Assembly (NCBI GenBank): GCA_050299835.1
Contig: JBNKWP010000001.1
Span: forward strand, 124,001 to 188,000
Length of the DNA stretch: 64,000 bases
From: JAJDOD01 sp050299835
GTDB taxonomy: Bacteria > Pseudomonadota > Alphaproteobacteria > Rhodobacterales > Rhodobacteraceae
Direction: 5' to 3'
Below, piece after piece: positions 18,501 to 26,456 of this stretch. The notes beneath the pieces were generated by a model that saw nothing but the letters and a program-made list of their open reading frames with translations, was not told where the DNA came from and ran no database searches. Numbering within the stretch: the first letter of the stretch is position 1; every line of letters begins with the position of its first letter. A program made the position numbers and the translations under genes.

Positions 18501-18893
18501 ATGGAATTCTTGAGCGTGATCATCGCCGCCGCTGCCGGCTACGCCTTCGGGGCCGCATGGTACATGACCCTGTCAAAACCCTGGATCGAGGCATCGGGCA
18601 TAGAATGCGACGAACATGGCAAGCCCATAAATCAGAGCATGACGCCATTCATCCTCTCCGGCATCGCGATGATCCTGGTGGCGGGCATGATGCGACACGT
18701 CTTCGGCATGGCCGGGATCGACGGGTTCGGAAAAGGGCTGGTTGCCGGGCTTGGTATCGGCCTGTTCTTCATCAGCCCGTGGATCATGATCAACAACGCC
18801 TATGGCGGACGACCGTTCAAGCTAACTGTCATCGACGGTGGCTATGCCGTATTCGGCTGCGCCATCATCGGCGCGGTGCTTGCCCTGTTCTGA
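18501..18893 (+). CDS. DUF1761 small membrane protein
   Basis: A 130-residue protein with four predicted transmembrane helices (about 4-24, 45-66, 72-95 and 105-128) and the DUF1761 opening with GAAWYMTLSKPW (about 17-28). Function is unknown. It follows the EVE gene by 71 bases with a good AGGTGAGGA ribosome-binding site and could be the last gene of the tsaD transcript. The 215 bases after it hold only the ahcY-side hairpins and repeat copy 4. Confidence 0.8.
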   Translation: MEFLSVIIAAAAGYAFGAAWYMTLSKPWIEASGIECDEHGKPINQSMTPFILSGIAMILVAGMMRHVFGMAGIDGFGKGLVAGLGIGLFFISPWIMINNAYGGRPFKLTVIDGGYAVFGCAIIGAVLALF

Positions 18894-19022
18894 CCTTGGC
18901 CACAGGGCTCAGGCGTTCTGACTGATCGTTATGGATGATTTAATCATAGCGCCGAAGGCGGCCCCATCACGCCCACGATGATCGCCTTTGGCCAAATCGT
19001 GGACGATGTCGACTGCCACTGA

Positions 19023-19049
19023 TTTCGTCCTGGTTTAGATACTCCGGGG
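19023..19049 (-). repeat. Gene-end repeat, copy 4
   Basis: On the minus strand CCCCGGAGTATCT, four bases, then CAGGACGAAAT. It lies beyond three hairpins downstream of ahcY and is the most diverged of the four copies (one change in the CGGAGTATTT core). Confidence 0.5.
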
Positions 19050-19051
19050 AA

Positions 19052-19102
19052 TCGCGAAGCGACGGGCGGAGCCCCATTGGAAGTGACGGGGGCGGAGCCC
19101 CC
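19052..19102 (-). terminator. Triple-hairpin 3' region of ahcY
   Basis: Reading on minus: GGGGGC-TCC-GCCCCC (19088-19102), GGGC-TCC-GCCC (19064-19074) and TCGC-TTC-GCGA (19052-19062) follow the ahcY stop within 60 bases. The GGGGCTCCGCCCC hairpin recurs after grpE. Confidence 0.55.
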
Positions 19103-19108
19103 CATCCA

Positions 19109-20497
19109 CTAGTACCGATAATGTTCCGGCTTGTAGGGACCATCGGCCTTCACGCCGATATAGTCGGCCTGCTCCGGCGCCAGTCTCGTCAGCTTGGCGC
19201 CGATCCGACCCAGATGGAGCCGCGCGACCTTTTCATCGAGATGCTTCGGCAGGATATGAACCGTATTGTCGTATTCATCGCCTTTCGTCCACAGTTCGAT
19301 CTGCGCCAGGACCTGGTTCGTGAAGCTGGCCGACATAACGAAGCTCGGGTGGCCGGTGGCATTGCCGAGGTTCAACAAACGCCCTTCGGACAACAGGATA
19401 ATCCGGTTGCCGGACGGCATCTCGATCATGTCCACCTGGTCCTTGATATTGGTCCATTTGTGGTTTCTCAGGTTCGCCACCTGAATTTCATTGTCGAAAT
19501 GGCCGATATTGCCGACGATCGCCATGTCCTTCATCTCGCGCATATGCTCGATGCGGATCACGTCCTTGTTGCCGGTGGTGGTGATGAAGATATCGGCAGT
19601 CGCGACTTCATCTTCCAGCAAAGTGACCTCGAACCCGTCCATCGCCGCCTGCAGCGCGCAGATGGGATCGACTTCGGTCACTTTCACACGCGCGCCCGCG
19701 CCGCGCAGCGAAGCCGCTGACCCTTTGCCGACATCGCCATAACCACAAACGACCGCGACCTTACCGGCCATCATCGTATCGGTGGCACGCCGGATACCGT
19801 CGACAAGACTTTCCTTGCATCCGTATTTGTTGTCGAATTTCGACTTGGTGACGCTGTCGTTGACGTTGATCGCCGGGAAGGGCAGCCGACCGTCGCGCAC
19901 CAGTTGATAAAGCCGGTTCACGCCTGTCGTCGTCTCTTCGCTGACACCCTTGATCTGGTCGCGTATCCTGGTGAACCAGCCGGGGCTTTCGGCCATCCGT
20001 TTGGCAATTTGTGCCTTGATCACCGCTTCCTCTTCCGAGCCCGGCACGGGAATGATGTCTTCCCCGGCCTCGGCCCGCGCGCCAAGCAACACGTAGAGTG
20101 TCGCATCGCCGCCATCGTCGAGGATCAGGTTCGGCCCGTCCTCGAACTGGAAGGACCTGTCCAGATAGTCCCAATGTTCTTCCAGGCTTTGACCCTTAAT
20201 GGCGAAGACCGGCGTTCCGCCCGCCGCAATCGCCGCGGCGGCATGATCCTGGGTTGAAAAGATGTTGCAGGACGCCCAGCGCACATCCGCCCCCAAGGCC
20301 ACCAGCGTTTCAATCAACACGGCTGTCTGGATCGTCATGTGAAGCGAGCCGACGATCCGGGCACCCTTGAGCGGGGCCTTGGGCCCGTATTCCTCACGCA
20401 GAGCCATCAGACCCGGCATTTCGGTTTCTGCGATGTCGAGTTCCTTGCGTCCGAACTCGGCCAGCGAGATGTCCTTTACAACGTAGTCATTCGGCAT
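19109..20497 (-). CDS. ahcY: S-adenosyl-L-homocysteine hydrolase
   Basis: Cytosolic NAD-dependent enzyme of 462 residues that splits S-adenosylhomocysteine to adenosine and homocysteine, relieving methyltransferase inhibition. Motifs present: GSLHMTIQTAVLIETL near 50-65, the NAD loop VCGYGDVGKGSAASLRG (about 249-265), GNIGHFDNEI, and the C-terminal KPEHYRY tail that completes the neighbouring active site in the tetramer. The SAH riboswitch motif (CCGAGGAGCG...) is not visible upstream. In Rhodobacter capsulatus ahcY lies next to hvrA and regA; here it is still within 2.3 kb of regA, but other genes intervene. Confidence 0.97.
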   Translation of the reverse strand: MPNDYVVKDISLAEFGRKELDIAETEMPGLMALREEYGPKAPLKGARIVGSLHMTIQTAVLIETLVALGADVRWASCNIFSTQDHAAAAIAAGGTPVFAIKGQSLEEHWDYLDRSFQFEDGPNLILDDGGDATLYVLLGARAEAGEDIIPVPGSEEEAVIKAQIAKRMAESPGWFTRIRDQIKGVSEETTTGVNRLYQLVRDGRLPFPAINVNDSVTKSKFDNKYGCKESLVDGIRRATDTMMAGKVAVVCGYGDVGKGSAASLRGAGARVKVTEVDPICALQAAMDGFEVTLLEDEVATADIFITTTGNKDVIRIEHMREMKDMAIVGNIGHFDNEIQVANLRNHKWTNIKDQVDMIEMPSGNRIILLSEGRLLNLGNATGHPSFVMSASFTNQVLAQIELWTKGDEYDNTVHILPKHLDEKVARLHLGRIGAKLTRLAPEQADYIGVKADGPYKPEHYRY

Positions 20498-20563
20498 ATC
20501 CCGCTCCTGTCATGCAATGGGGCGTCCCCTTACCACCGGCTCGGTTTGTCGGCAACGCCAAGA

Positions 20564-20875
20564 TCAATAGGTCGGTTCCTCGTTGGAGATTTCAGGTGCC
20601 AGCCTGTCCATCCAGCCGGTCCCGGACGCGAGAATGCAGGAAATTCCTTCCGCATTTGTTACCAGGATGGCCCATGTGCCAAGATCGTCCGATTTCCGGA
20701 TTTCGACGATCTCTGCCGCCGACCGAAGACCAAGCGCGCTTAACTATTCGTTGAACTGATTTTCCTACCGACTGGCGATGTCCGTCCGGGCCGCATATGC
20801 GAACCGATCCCATGCAGGCGGTGCAAGCGCAGCCATTCCAAAGACAAGAGCCGCCGCGATAGGTCGTTTGAACAT
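20564..20875 (-). pseudogene. Broken paralogue of the small secreted protein at 21059
   Basis: A reading frame of 104 codons with an excellent AAAGGAG site before its ATG is interrupted by two TAG codons, codon 37 (20765-20767) and codon 44 (20744-20746), with no frameshift. It encodes a signal-peptide-like start (MFKRPIAAALVFGMAALAPP) and, past the stops, EIVEIRKSDDLGTWAILVT and GISCILASGTGW. These align without gaps to QIVEVWFSEEKGTWTVLMT and KSCIMASGTNW of the intact neighbour. The first of the two cysteines is also lost (Tyr in its place). It is best read as a recently inactivated tandem duplicate; stop-codon readthrough is possible but unlikely. Confidence 0.75.
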
Positions 20876-21058
20876 GACGTTCTCCTTTCGTATGCGGCGC
20901 GGATACGAAGGGAGGTTGCAGACGCATCCGCGCCTGGAAACCACTCTGCCTCGCCGGGTATCGGCGAAGCCGTGTGACACCCTGTATATGGGTGCTCAAA
21001 GCAAACATTGCCGCAGATCAGGACGATTCCGTGATCAGTTGAGAAGCGGCATCGCGGT

Positions 21059-21361
21059 TTAGCCCGGTATGCCCTTCGGAAGGTCGACCTCACCCGGATC
21101 GTGCCAGTTCGTGCCCGATGCCATGATGCAGGATTTCCCATCCGCACGGGTCATCAGAACGGTCCAGGTTCCCTTTTCTTCGGAAAACCAGACTTCCACA
21201 ATCTGCTCTTCGCTTTGCAAGCCGCCGCCGGCAAAGGCTTCGCCATATCGGTTCGTGAGATTGTTCACCAGATCTCCGCGATCAGCACAAACCGTCTGTG
21301 CGCTGAGCGTGGTGGGTAACGTAACGGCCAGAAGGGCCAACCCGTTAAAAAGCCTCGACAT
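21059..21361 (-). CDS. Small secreted protein, uncharacterised (GTWT...CIMASG family)
   Basis: A 100-residue protein with a Sec signal peptide (residues 1-21, likely cleaved after LSA) and a mature domain of about 79 residues. Two cysteines (about positions 25 and 78, in TVCADR and KSCIMASG) could form a disulfide. A central EEQIVEVWFSEEKGTWTVL strand pair is the best-conserved part, as shown by the paralogous remnant at 20564. I recognise it as one of the short periplasmic hypothetical proteins common in Rhodobacterales; function unknown. It is transcribed toward the pseudogene and ahcY, with its start 300 bases from the divergent HD gene. Confidence 0.75.
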   Translation of the reverse strand: MSRLFNGLALLAVTLPTTLSAQTVCADRGDLVNNLTNRYGEAFAGGGLQSEEQIVEVWFSEEKGTWTVLMTRADGKSCIMASGTNWHDPGEVDLPKGIPG

Positions 21362-21661
21362 TAGGTCTCTCCTCGCTCGCGATCCCAGGATCGCATTGAA
21401 ACAGACCTCCCAATAAATCGGCTGACCCGGATTTCATGGTCGACTAGATACTGATTTGACCTTCCGGCTTTGCTCGATGAGGTGAGTCTACGAATCAATG
21501 TTGTTCGAACAATGTCAGACCGGTGCGGCCCCTGACCCAATTCTACCAAATTTCCCAAAAAATCCGCTCAAGCCACGGATGTCATGGTGAAACTTTCATC
21601 CTAAAAAATTTACTGGTTCCGTGGGGCTTGACCCGCTCGACCCATTTGGCAAAAGGCTTTC
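21362..21661. other. Divergent promoter region between the small secreted gene and the HD gene
   Basis: Three hundred bases without a gene, visibly more AT-rich than its surroundings. Two inverted repeats are seen: GCGATCC-CA-GGATCGC (21379-21394), close to the minus-strand start, and the 12-base perfect palindrome TTGTTCGAACAA (21501-21512), a possible regulator site. No clear -35/-10 pair stands out. Confidence 0.35.
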
Positions 21662-22264
21662 GTGGCCAAGAAACCCCCTCCGCGCGCCTGGCAAAGGATG
21701 CTCTCCGGTCGTCGTCTCGACCTGTTGGATCCCACTCCACTGGACATCGAAATCGAAGATATCGCACATGGGCTCGCATTCGTCGCGCGCTGGAACGGGC
21801 AGACACATGGCGATTATGCCTATTCCGTGGCCGAGCATTCGCTGCTGGTCGAAGAGCTGTTCCGCCGGATCGAGCCCAAGGCACCTGCCAGATGGTGCCT
21901 TGCCGCCCTGCTGCATGACGCGCCGGAATACGTGATCGGCGACATGATATCACCGGTGAAAGCCTCCGTCGGTCCGGGATATGCGGAGCTCGATGACCGG
22001 CTGACCGCCGCTATACACCTTCGCTTCGGTCTGCCCGCCACGATCCCGCAGACGGTGAAGCGCAAAATCAAGAAGGCCGACAAGATTTCCGCTTGGCTGG
22101 AGGCCACTCAGATCGCCGGTTTCCAGACGCGGGAGGCCGACAAGTATTTCGGTGCCCCAGAACCGGCCATGATCAGGGGACTTTCCATCGTTCTTCGCCC
22201 ACCGGTTGAAGTGCGCGCGGCCTATGTTGACCGGCACATCAAGCTACTGGAGAAAACACGATGA
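21662..22264 (+). CDS. HD-domain phosphohydrolase (YfbR-like)
   Basis: A 200-residue cytosolic protein with a GTG start preceded by AAAAGG. The HD metal-binding set is visible: H in AEHSLLVEEL (about 57-66), the HD pair in LLHDAPEYVIGDM (about 82-94) and a later D in KKADKISAWLE. The pattern fits YfbR-type 5'-deoxynucleotidases and related phosphohydrolases, which act on nucleoside monophosphates; the substrate here is inferred only from family. It overlaps the following GNAT gene by ATGA. Confidence 0.8.
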   Translation: MAKKPPPRAWQRMLSGRRLDLLDPTPLDIEIEDIAHGLAFVARWNGQTHGDYAYSVAEHSLLVEELFRRIEPKAPARWCLAALLHDAPEYVIGDMISPVKASVGPGYAELDDRLTAAIHLRFGLPATIPQTVKRKIKKADKISAWLEATQIAGFQTREADKYFGAPEPAMIRGLSIVLRPPVEVRAAYVDRHIKLLEKTR

Positions 22265-22746
22265 TCCGCGTCGTCCCCGCGAACCGCCTGCACTGCGCCG
22301 ACATGGCCGAGCTTCTGAACGAGGTCATCGCCGAAGGCGGCACTACCGCCATCACGACGCCGGTCTCCGCCAGCGACATCCAGACAAAGATGGAGCAAAA
22401 TCCAGGTAAATCCGCCTGGCATGTCGCGGAAGATGAAGAAGGCAAGGTCCAGGGGTTCCAGTGGATCGACTCCGCCGATTACCTGCCGTCCGAGGCGGCG
22501 GAGATCGCGACCTTCGCCCGCGTTGGCAAGACCGGTCTCGGCATCGGATCGGCCCTTTTCGAAGCCACCAAACAGGCGGCCCGCGATCTTGGTTACGGCT
22601 GGATCAACGCCAATATCCGTGCCGACAACACCGGCGGGCTCGCCTATTATCAGAGCCGAGGGTTCGAGGATTACGGGCGTATCGACAACTACCGGATGGA
22701 AAACGGTCAGGTGGTCGATAAAGTGCTAAAACGCCTTGATTTGTGA
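22261..22746 (+). CDS. GNAT-family N-acetyltransferase
   Basis: A 161-residue acetyltransferase beginning MIRVVPANRLHCADM. The acetyl-CoA binding motif A is RVGKTGLGIGSALFEATKQAA (about 84-104, with the R/QxxGxG/A pyrophosphate loop), and motif B-like NIRADNTGGLAYYQSRGFE follows (about 118-136), as in phosphinothricin/amino-acid N-acetyltransferases. The acceptor substrate is unknown. Coupled to the HD gene by a 4-base overlap; its stop codon directly abuts the regA stop codon on the other strand, so the two are convergent with no gap. Confidence 0.85.
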   Translation: MIRVVPANRLHCADMAELLNEVIAEGGTTAITTPVSASDIQTKMEQNPGKSAWHVAEDEEGKVQGFQWIDSADYLPSEAAEIATFARVGKTGLGIGSALFEATKQAARDLGYGWINANIRADNTGGLAYYQSRGFEDYGRIDNYRMENGQVVDKVLKRLDL

Positions 22747-23301
22747 CTATTTGGGCGACCGCTTGGCCAAGATACGCTGCAACGTCCGCCGGTGCATGTT
22801 GAGCCGCCGGGCGGTCTCGCTGACATTCCGATCACACAGCTCATAAACCCGCTGGATATGCTCCCAGCGCACGCGATCCGCGCTCATCGGATTGACCGGC
22901 GGCGGCGGCATTCCGTCTTCCGGCGCAAGCAGCGCCGCAGTCACGTCGTTGGCATCGGCGGGTTTCGAAAGGTAATCCGTGGCCCCGATCTTTACCGCCG
23001 CCACCGCCGTGGCAATGGCGCCGTAACCGGTCAGGACCACGATCTTGCTGTCGGCCCGACGCTCGCGGATACGCTCCACCACATCCAGCCCGTTGCCATC
23101 GCCCAACCGAAGATCGACCACGGCATAGGCAGGCGGGCGTGTCGTCGCGATTGCCGTTCCGGTCGCCACGGAATCCGCCGTCTCAACCTGGAAACCGCGC
23201 TTCTCCATCGCCCGGGCGAGACGCTTCAGGAACGGCTCGTCGTCATCGACCAACAGCAATGACGCATCCGCACCGATCTCCTTGAGTGGCTGTTCGCCCA
23301 T
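22747..23301 (-). CDS. regA: Global redox response regulator RegA/PrrA/ActR
   Basis: DNA-binding response regulator of 184 residues from the ATG at 23301 (MGEQPLKEIG...); an upstream in-frame Met lacks family similarity. The receiver domain has the acidic pair at D20-D21, phospho-acceptor D63 in VVDLRLGDGNG, T in VLTGYG and K in LSKPADA. A proline-rich linker (about 128-137) leads to a Fis-type helix-turn-helix (NVSETARRLNMHRRTLQRIL) at the extreme C terminus, the near-invariant RegA recognition helix. It controls photosynthesis, respiration, carbon and nitrogen fixation genes in related species. It is divergent from regB; the usual senC upstream and hvrA downstream are absent. Confidence 0.95.
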   Translation of the reverse strand: MGEQPLKEIGADASLLLVDDDEPFLKRLARAMEKRGFQVETADSVATGTAIATTRPPAYAVVDLRLGDGNGLDVVERIRERRADSKIVVLTGYGAIATAVAAVKIGATDYLSKPADANDVTAALLAPEDGMPPPPVNPMSADRVRWEHIQRVYELCDRNVSETARRLNMHRRTLQRILAKRSPK

Positions 23302-23368
23302 GTCTCTCTCCCGCTTGCCTCGCGGGAAAGTATGTCTGGACCCCCCGGTCGTCAAATACCACCTTATG

Positions 23369-23398
23369 TTGAACACCGCCCCGTCTCAACACTATGAA
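23369..23398 (+). promoter_or_regulatory. Candidate regB promoter
   Basis: TTGAAC (23369-23374), an 18-base spacer and TATGAA (23393-23398), placing a start about 20 bases before the regB ATG, in the 125-base gap between the divergent regA and regB genes. Confidence 0.4.
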
Positions 23399-23426
23399 GT
23401 AGGGGTCAAACCCTTAAACGTGGCCC

Positions 23427-24809
23427 ATGTCCGACCTCGCCTATGATCCGCACCAGCACCGCTCAAACTGGGTGCGTCTTCGCACGCTTATCGTGTTGCG
23501 CTGGATCGCTATTTTCGGGCAGCTCGCCGCACTCACGGCAGCGCAGCGCCTGTTCGATCTCAACCTGAATATCGGACTATGCTTTCTTGCCATCGGGCTT
23601 TCGATTGTGGCCAACCTGATTGCCGAGTTCGTTTTCCCCGAGAACAAGCGCCTGTCGGAGATTGAGGTCATCGGAATGCTGACCTTCGACATTCTCCAAC
23701 TCAGCTTCCTGCTTGCCCTGACCGGCGGCACGAACAATCCCTTCGCGTTGCTCATTCTCGCCCCCGTCGCGATCTCTGCAATGGCCCTGAAGCCAATGAC
23801 GACTGCCCTGATCGCGGGAGTATCGCTGGGGCTTGTGGCGCTGCTGACCTATTTTCACATTCCTCTGACCACCGTCAGCGGCGAGATCCTGGAACAATCC
23901 GAGATCTTCCTGTTCGGTTTCCTGATCGCAATCTCCATCGGGATCGTCTTCCTCGCCATATATGCCGGACGGGTGACCTCGGAGGTTCACGCCATGTCGG
24001 AGGCGCTGACCGCGACCCAGATGGCGCTGGCGCGCGAACAGAAGCTGACCGATCTTGGCGGTGTCGTCGCTGCCGCCGCTCACGAACTCGGAACGCCGCT
24101 GGCCACCATCAAGCTTGCCAGCGGCGAACTGATCGAGGAATTGGCCGACCGGCCGGAACTGAGCGAAGACGCCAGACTGATCCGCGATCAGGCTGACCGC
24201 TGCCGCGACATTCTTCGGTCCATGGGTCAGGCGGGAAAGGACGACCTTCACATGCGCCGCGCGCCTGTCAGCGCGCTGGTTCGGGAGGCGGCCGAACCCC
24301 ACAGTTCGCGCGGCAAGGAACTACATTACGACATCGGGGGCGAAACAGCAGTGCTGACCGAGCAGCCGGTCATCGAGCGTCGGCCCGAAATCATTCACGG
24401 GCTACGCAACCTGGTCCAGAACGCCGTGGACTTTGCCAATGGCCATGTCTGGATCGACATCCTGTGGGACAGCGACCACCTGACCGTTCGCATTATCGAC
24501 GATGGTCCGGGCTTTTCGATCAGCGTGATCAACCGTCTTGGCGATCCATTCGTTCGCCGGCGTAAACGCACCCATGCACGCCCCGGTTACGAAGGGATGG
24601 GGTTGGGTCTTTTCATCGCCAAAACCCTTCTTGAACGTTCGGGTGCAGAGCTGAGTTTTGCGAACGGAAGCGATCCGTTCGACACACCCTCTGTCGGCGG
24701 CGAGCGGACCGGCGCGGTGGTCGAGGCCAGATGGCGACGCGAAAGCCTGGCCTCCACCGCCGGTTCCGATCGCGAAGCTCTCGGAGAAAACCGCCGCATC
24801 GAAGTTTGA
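23427..24809 (+). CDS. regB: Redox sensor histidine kinase RegB/PrrB/ActS
   Basis: Membrane histidine kinase of 460 residues. Six transmembrane helices occupy about 20-185; the ubiquinone-binding redox box GGTNNPFALL is at 100-109. The H-box AAAAHELGTPLATIK puts the phospho-acceptor at H219, and the redox-active cysteine is C259 in DQADRCRDILRSMG. ATP-binding N, G1 and G2 boxes follow (NLVQNAVDFANG, DDGPGFS, GMGLGLFIAKTLLERSG). It phosphorylates RegA when the quinone pool is reduced. The C-terminal 40 residues beyond the kinase core are unremarkable. Confidence 0.95.
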   Translation: MSDLAYDPHQHRSNWVRLRTLIVLRWIAIFGQLAALTAAQRLFDLNLNIGLCFLAIGLSIVANLIAEFVFPENKRLSEIEVIGMLTFDILQLSFLLALTGGTNNPFALLILAPVAISAMALKPMTTALIAGVSLGLVALLTYFHIPLTTVSGEILEQSEIFLFGFLIAISIGIVFLAIYAGRVTSEVHAMSEALTATQMALAREQKLTDLGGVVAAAAHELGTPLATIKLASGELIEELADRPELSEDARLIRDQADRCRDILRSMGQAGKDDLHMRRAPVSALVREAAEPHSSRGKELHYDIGGETAVLTEQPVIERRPEIIHGLRNLVQNAVDFANGHVWIDILWDSDHLTVRIIDDGPGFSISVINRLGDPFVRRRKRTHARPGYEGMGLGLFIAKTLLERSGAELSFANGSDPFDTPSVGGERTGAVVEARWRRESLASTAGSDREALGENRRIEV

Positions 24810-24821
24810 CCGAACGTCCCC

Positions 24822-24836
24822 TTAACGGATCATTAA
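24822..24836 (+). promoter_or_regulatory. Perfect CtrA-binding site upstream of divL
   Basis: TTAACGGATCATTAA fits the CtrA consensus TTAA-N7-TTAA exactly; a C follows both TTAA halves, as in the extended consensus. It ends 34 bases before the divL ATG, where CtrA would contact or overlap the promoter. Confidence 0.65.
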
Positions 24837-24870
24837 CTTTGATCGCGCATCCCGTTTGGGTGGTTAAGGA

Positions 24871-26412
24871 ATGCTTTCCGTGACGAATACCGAAGAAGTT
24901 TTGATTTATCTCCTTGGTGTAACAACGGCTGTGACCATCGGCCTTTACCTGCTCAGACGAGAGGCATCCAAAACTTCGCTGGATCTGGTCGATGACACGA
25001 TGGTCTTTCTGATCGGCAAAGGTCAGATCATCGACGCGAACTTTCAGGCGCGCCGCGTTCTAGACCGGATGCGCGGGCACCAGTCGGAATTCGATCAGCT
25101 ACGACTTTTCCTGGCTCAGCATTTCGACGATGCCGGCAAGCTGATCGACTTTGACGGATCCGGCGAGGACGAGATGCTGCAGTCCCGCGATGGTCAGATT
25201 CAGGCTATCAAGCAATCCGCGGGTAACGCAATTCGGCTCAAGATCCGGTTCATCACCGACGCCGCCCCTTCAGCGGGTGACATACATACACTGCGCGCCA
25301 TCGAAACCGAACTTCAAACCCTGCGCGCGAACACGTCTGCTGCGCCGTTCCTGCTTTGGCGGCAGAATGCCGAAGGTGAAATTGTCTGGGTGAACCAGGC
25401 CTATCTCGACACCGCCGACCGATTGAAAATATCCGACGACAAACAATGGCCGCTTCCGGTCATTTTCCCCTCGCTCTGCAAGCTCTCTCCGCCTTCCGGA
25501 AGCGAATCCCGGCGAATCTCCGTCTGCCAGGCAGATGGGGAGCCAGACGCCTGGTATGACTGTCACATCAGTGCGGTCGGAGACGATATCCTGCTGACGG
25601 CGAACCCCGCCGATGAAGCCGTGCGGTCCGAAACGCGGCGTCGCGAGTTTACTCAGACACTGACAAAGACTTTTGCGGAACTTGCCATCGGACTGGCCAT
25701 TTTCGACAGGCAGCGGCGACTCGTTCTGTTCAATCCGGCGCTGCTCGACCTCACGAACCTCCCGACGGATTTCCTGACTTCGCGGCCCACGCTGGTCGGA
25801 TTTCTCGACAATCTGCGCGAGAACCGCGTCATGCCGGAGCCGCGCGACTATCGGAGCTGGCGGGCCTCGATCTCCGAACTCGAAGCCGCAGCCGTCGATG
25901 GCACATATAGCGAAACCTGGTCTCTGCCGGACGGTCAGACCTATCACGTCACAGGCAGGCCCCACCCGGATGGTGCCGTCGCGCTTTTGTTCGAGGACAT
26001 CAGCGCCGAAATGTCACTGACCCGCCATTTCCGGAGTGAGCTCGAGCAGTTCCAGGCCGTGGTCGATGCTTTCGACGAAGCTGTCGCGATGTTTTCTCCC
26101 AGCGGCGACATCACGATTACCAATAAGGCCTATCGCGATCTTTGGCAGTTGGATGACGAGGAATTCCTGGTTGGCGACCTGACGGAAGCCACGCGGCAGT
26201 GGCACGAAATCTCCGCACCGACTCCGGTCTGGGGTGATTTCAGGGACTTTGCTCAGATGGGAGCGGAGCGCGAGGAGTGGTCGGCCGCCGTGGCGCTTCG
26301 CGATGGCCGCCGCCTGGCGTGCCGTTTCCTTCCACGGCCGGGAGGCGCGACAATGGCCGTGTTCCGGATTGACCAGCGAGAATCGTCCTCCCGCTTGCAG
26401 GAGGCGGTCTGA
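24871..26412 (+). CDS. divL: DivL-type PAS-domain protein without kinase domain
   Basis: A 513-residue membrane-anchored sensor: one transmembrane helix at about 9-26, then three PAS-like regions (roughly 145-235, 255-365 and 380-490) with typical turns such as GLAIFDRQRRLVLFNPAL and AVAMFSPSGDITITNKAYRDLW. It ends after the third PAS; no DHp helix, H/Y-box or ATPase domain is present. Caulobacter DivL (about 770 residues) has a tyrosine kinase-like domain and lies beside tsaE, as here. Rhodobacterales orthologues are known to keep only the PAS part and to act on the CckA-ChpT-CtrA relay and gene-transfer-agent control. Assignment rests on synteny and architecture. Confidence 0.75.
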   Translation: MLSVTNTEEVLIYLLGVTTAVTIGLYLLRREASKTSLDLVDDTMVFLIGKGQIIDANFQARRVLDRMRGHQSEFDQLRLFLAQHFDDAGKLIDFDGSGEDEMLQSRDGQIQAIKQSAGNAIRLKIRFITDAAPSAGDIHTLRAIETELQTLRANTSAAPFLLWRQNAEGEIVWVNQAYLDTADRLKISDDKQWPLPVIFPSLCKLSPPSGSESRRISVCQADGEPDAWYDCHISAVGDDILLTANPADEAVRSETRRREFTQTLTKTFAELAIGLAIFDRQRRLVLFNPALLDLTNLPTDFLTSRPTLVGFLDNLRENRVMPEPRDYRSWRASISELEAAAVDGTYSETWSLPDGQTYHVTGRPHPDGAVALLFEDISAEMSLTRHFRSELEQFQAVVDAFDEAVAMFSPSGDITITNKAYRDLWQLDDEEFLVGDLTEATRQWHEISAPTPVWGDFRDFAQMGAEREEWSAAVALRDGRRLACRFLPRPGGATMAVFRIDQRESSSRLQEAV

Positions 26413-26456
26413 TCTGGCTTGCAGGGCGTTCGGTCTAAGGCCAAATTGCGGGCGCA

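Noticed and set aside
20498..20580. SAH riboswitch upstream of ahcY
   Set aside because: No match to the conserved CCGAGGAGCG core or its partner stem on the minus strand.
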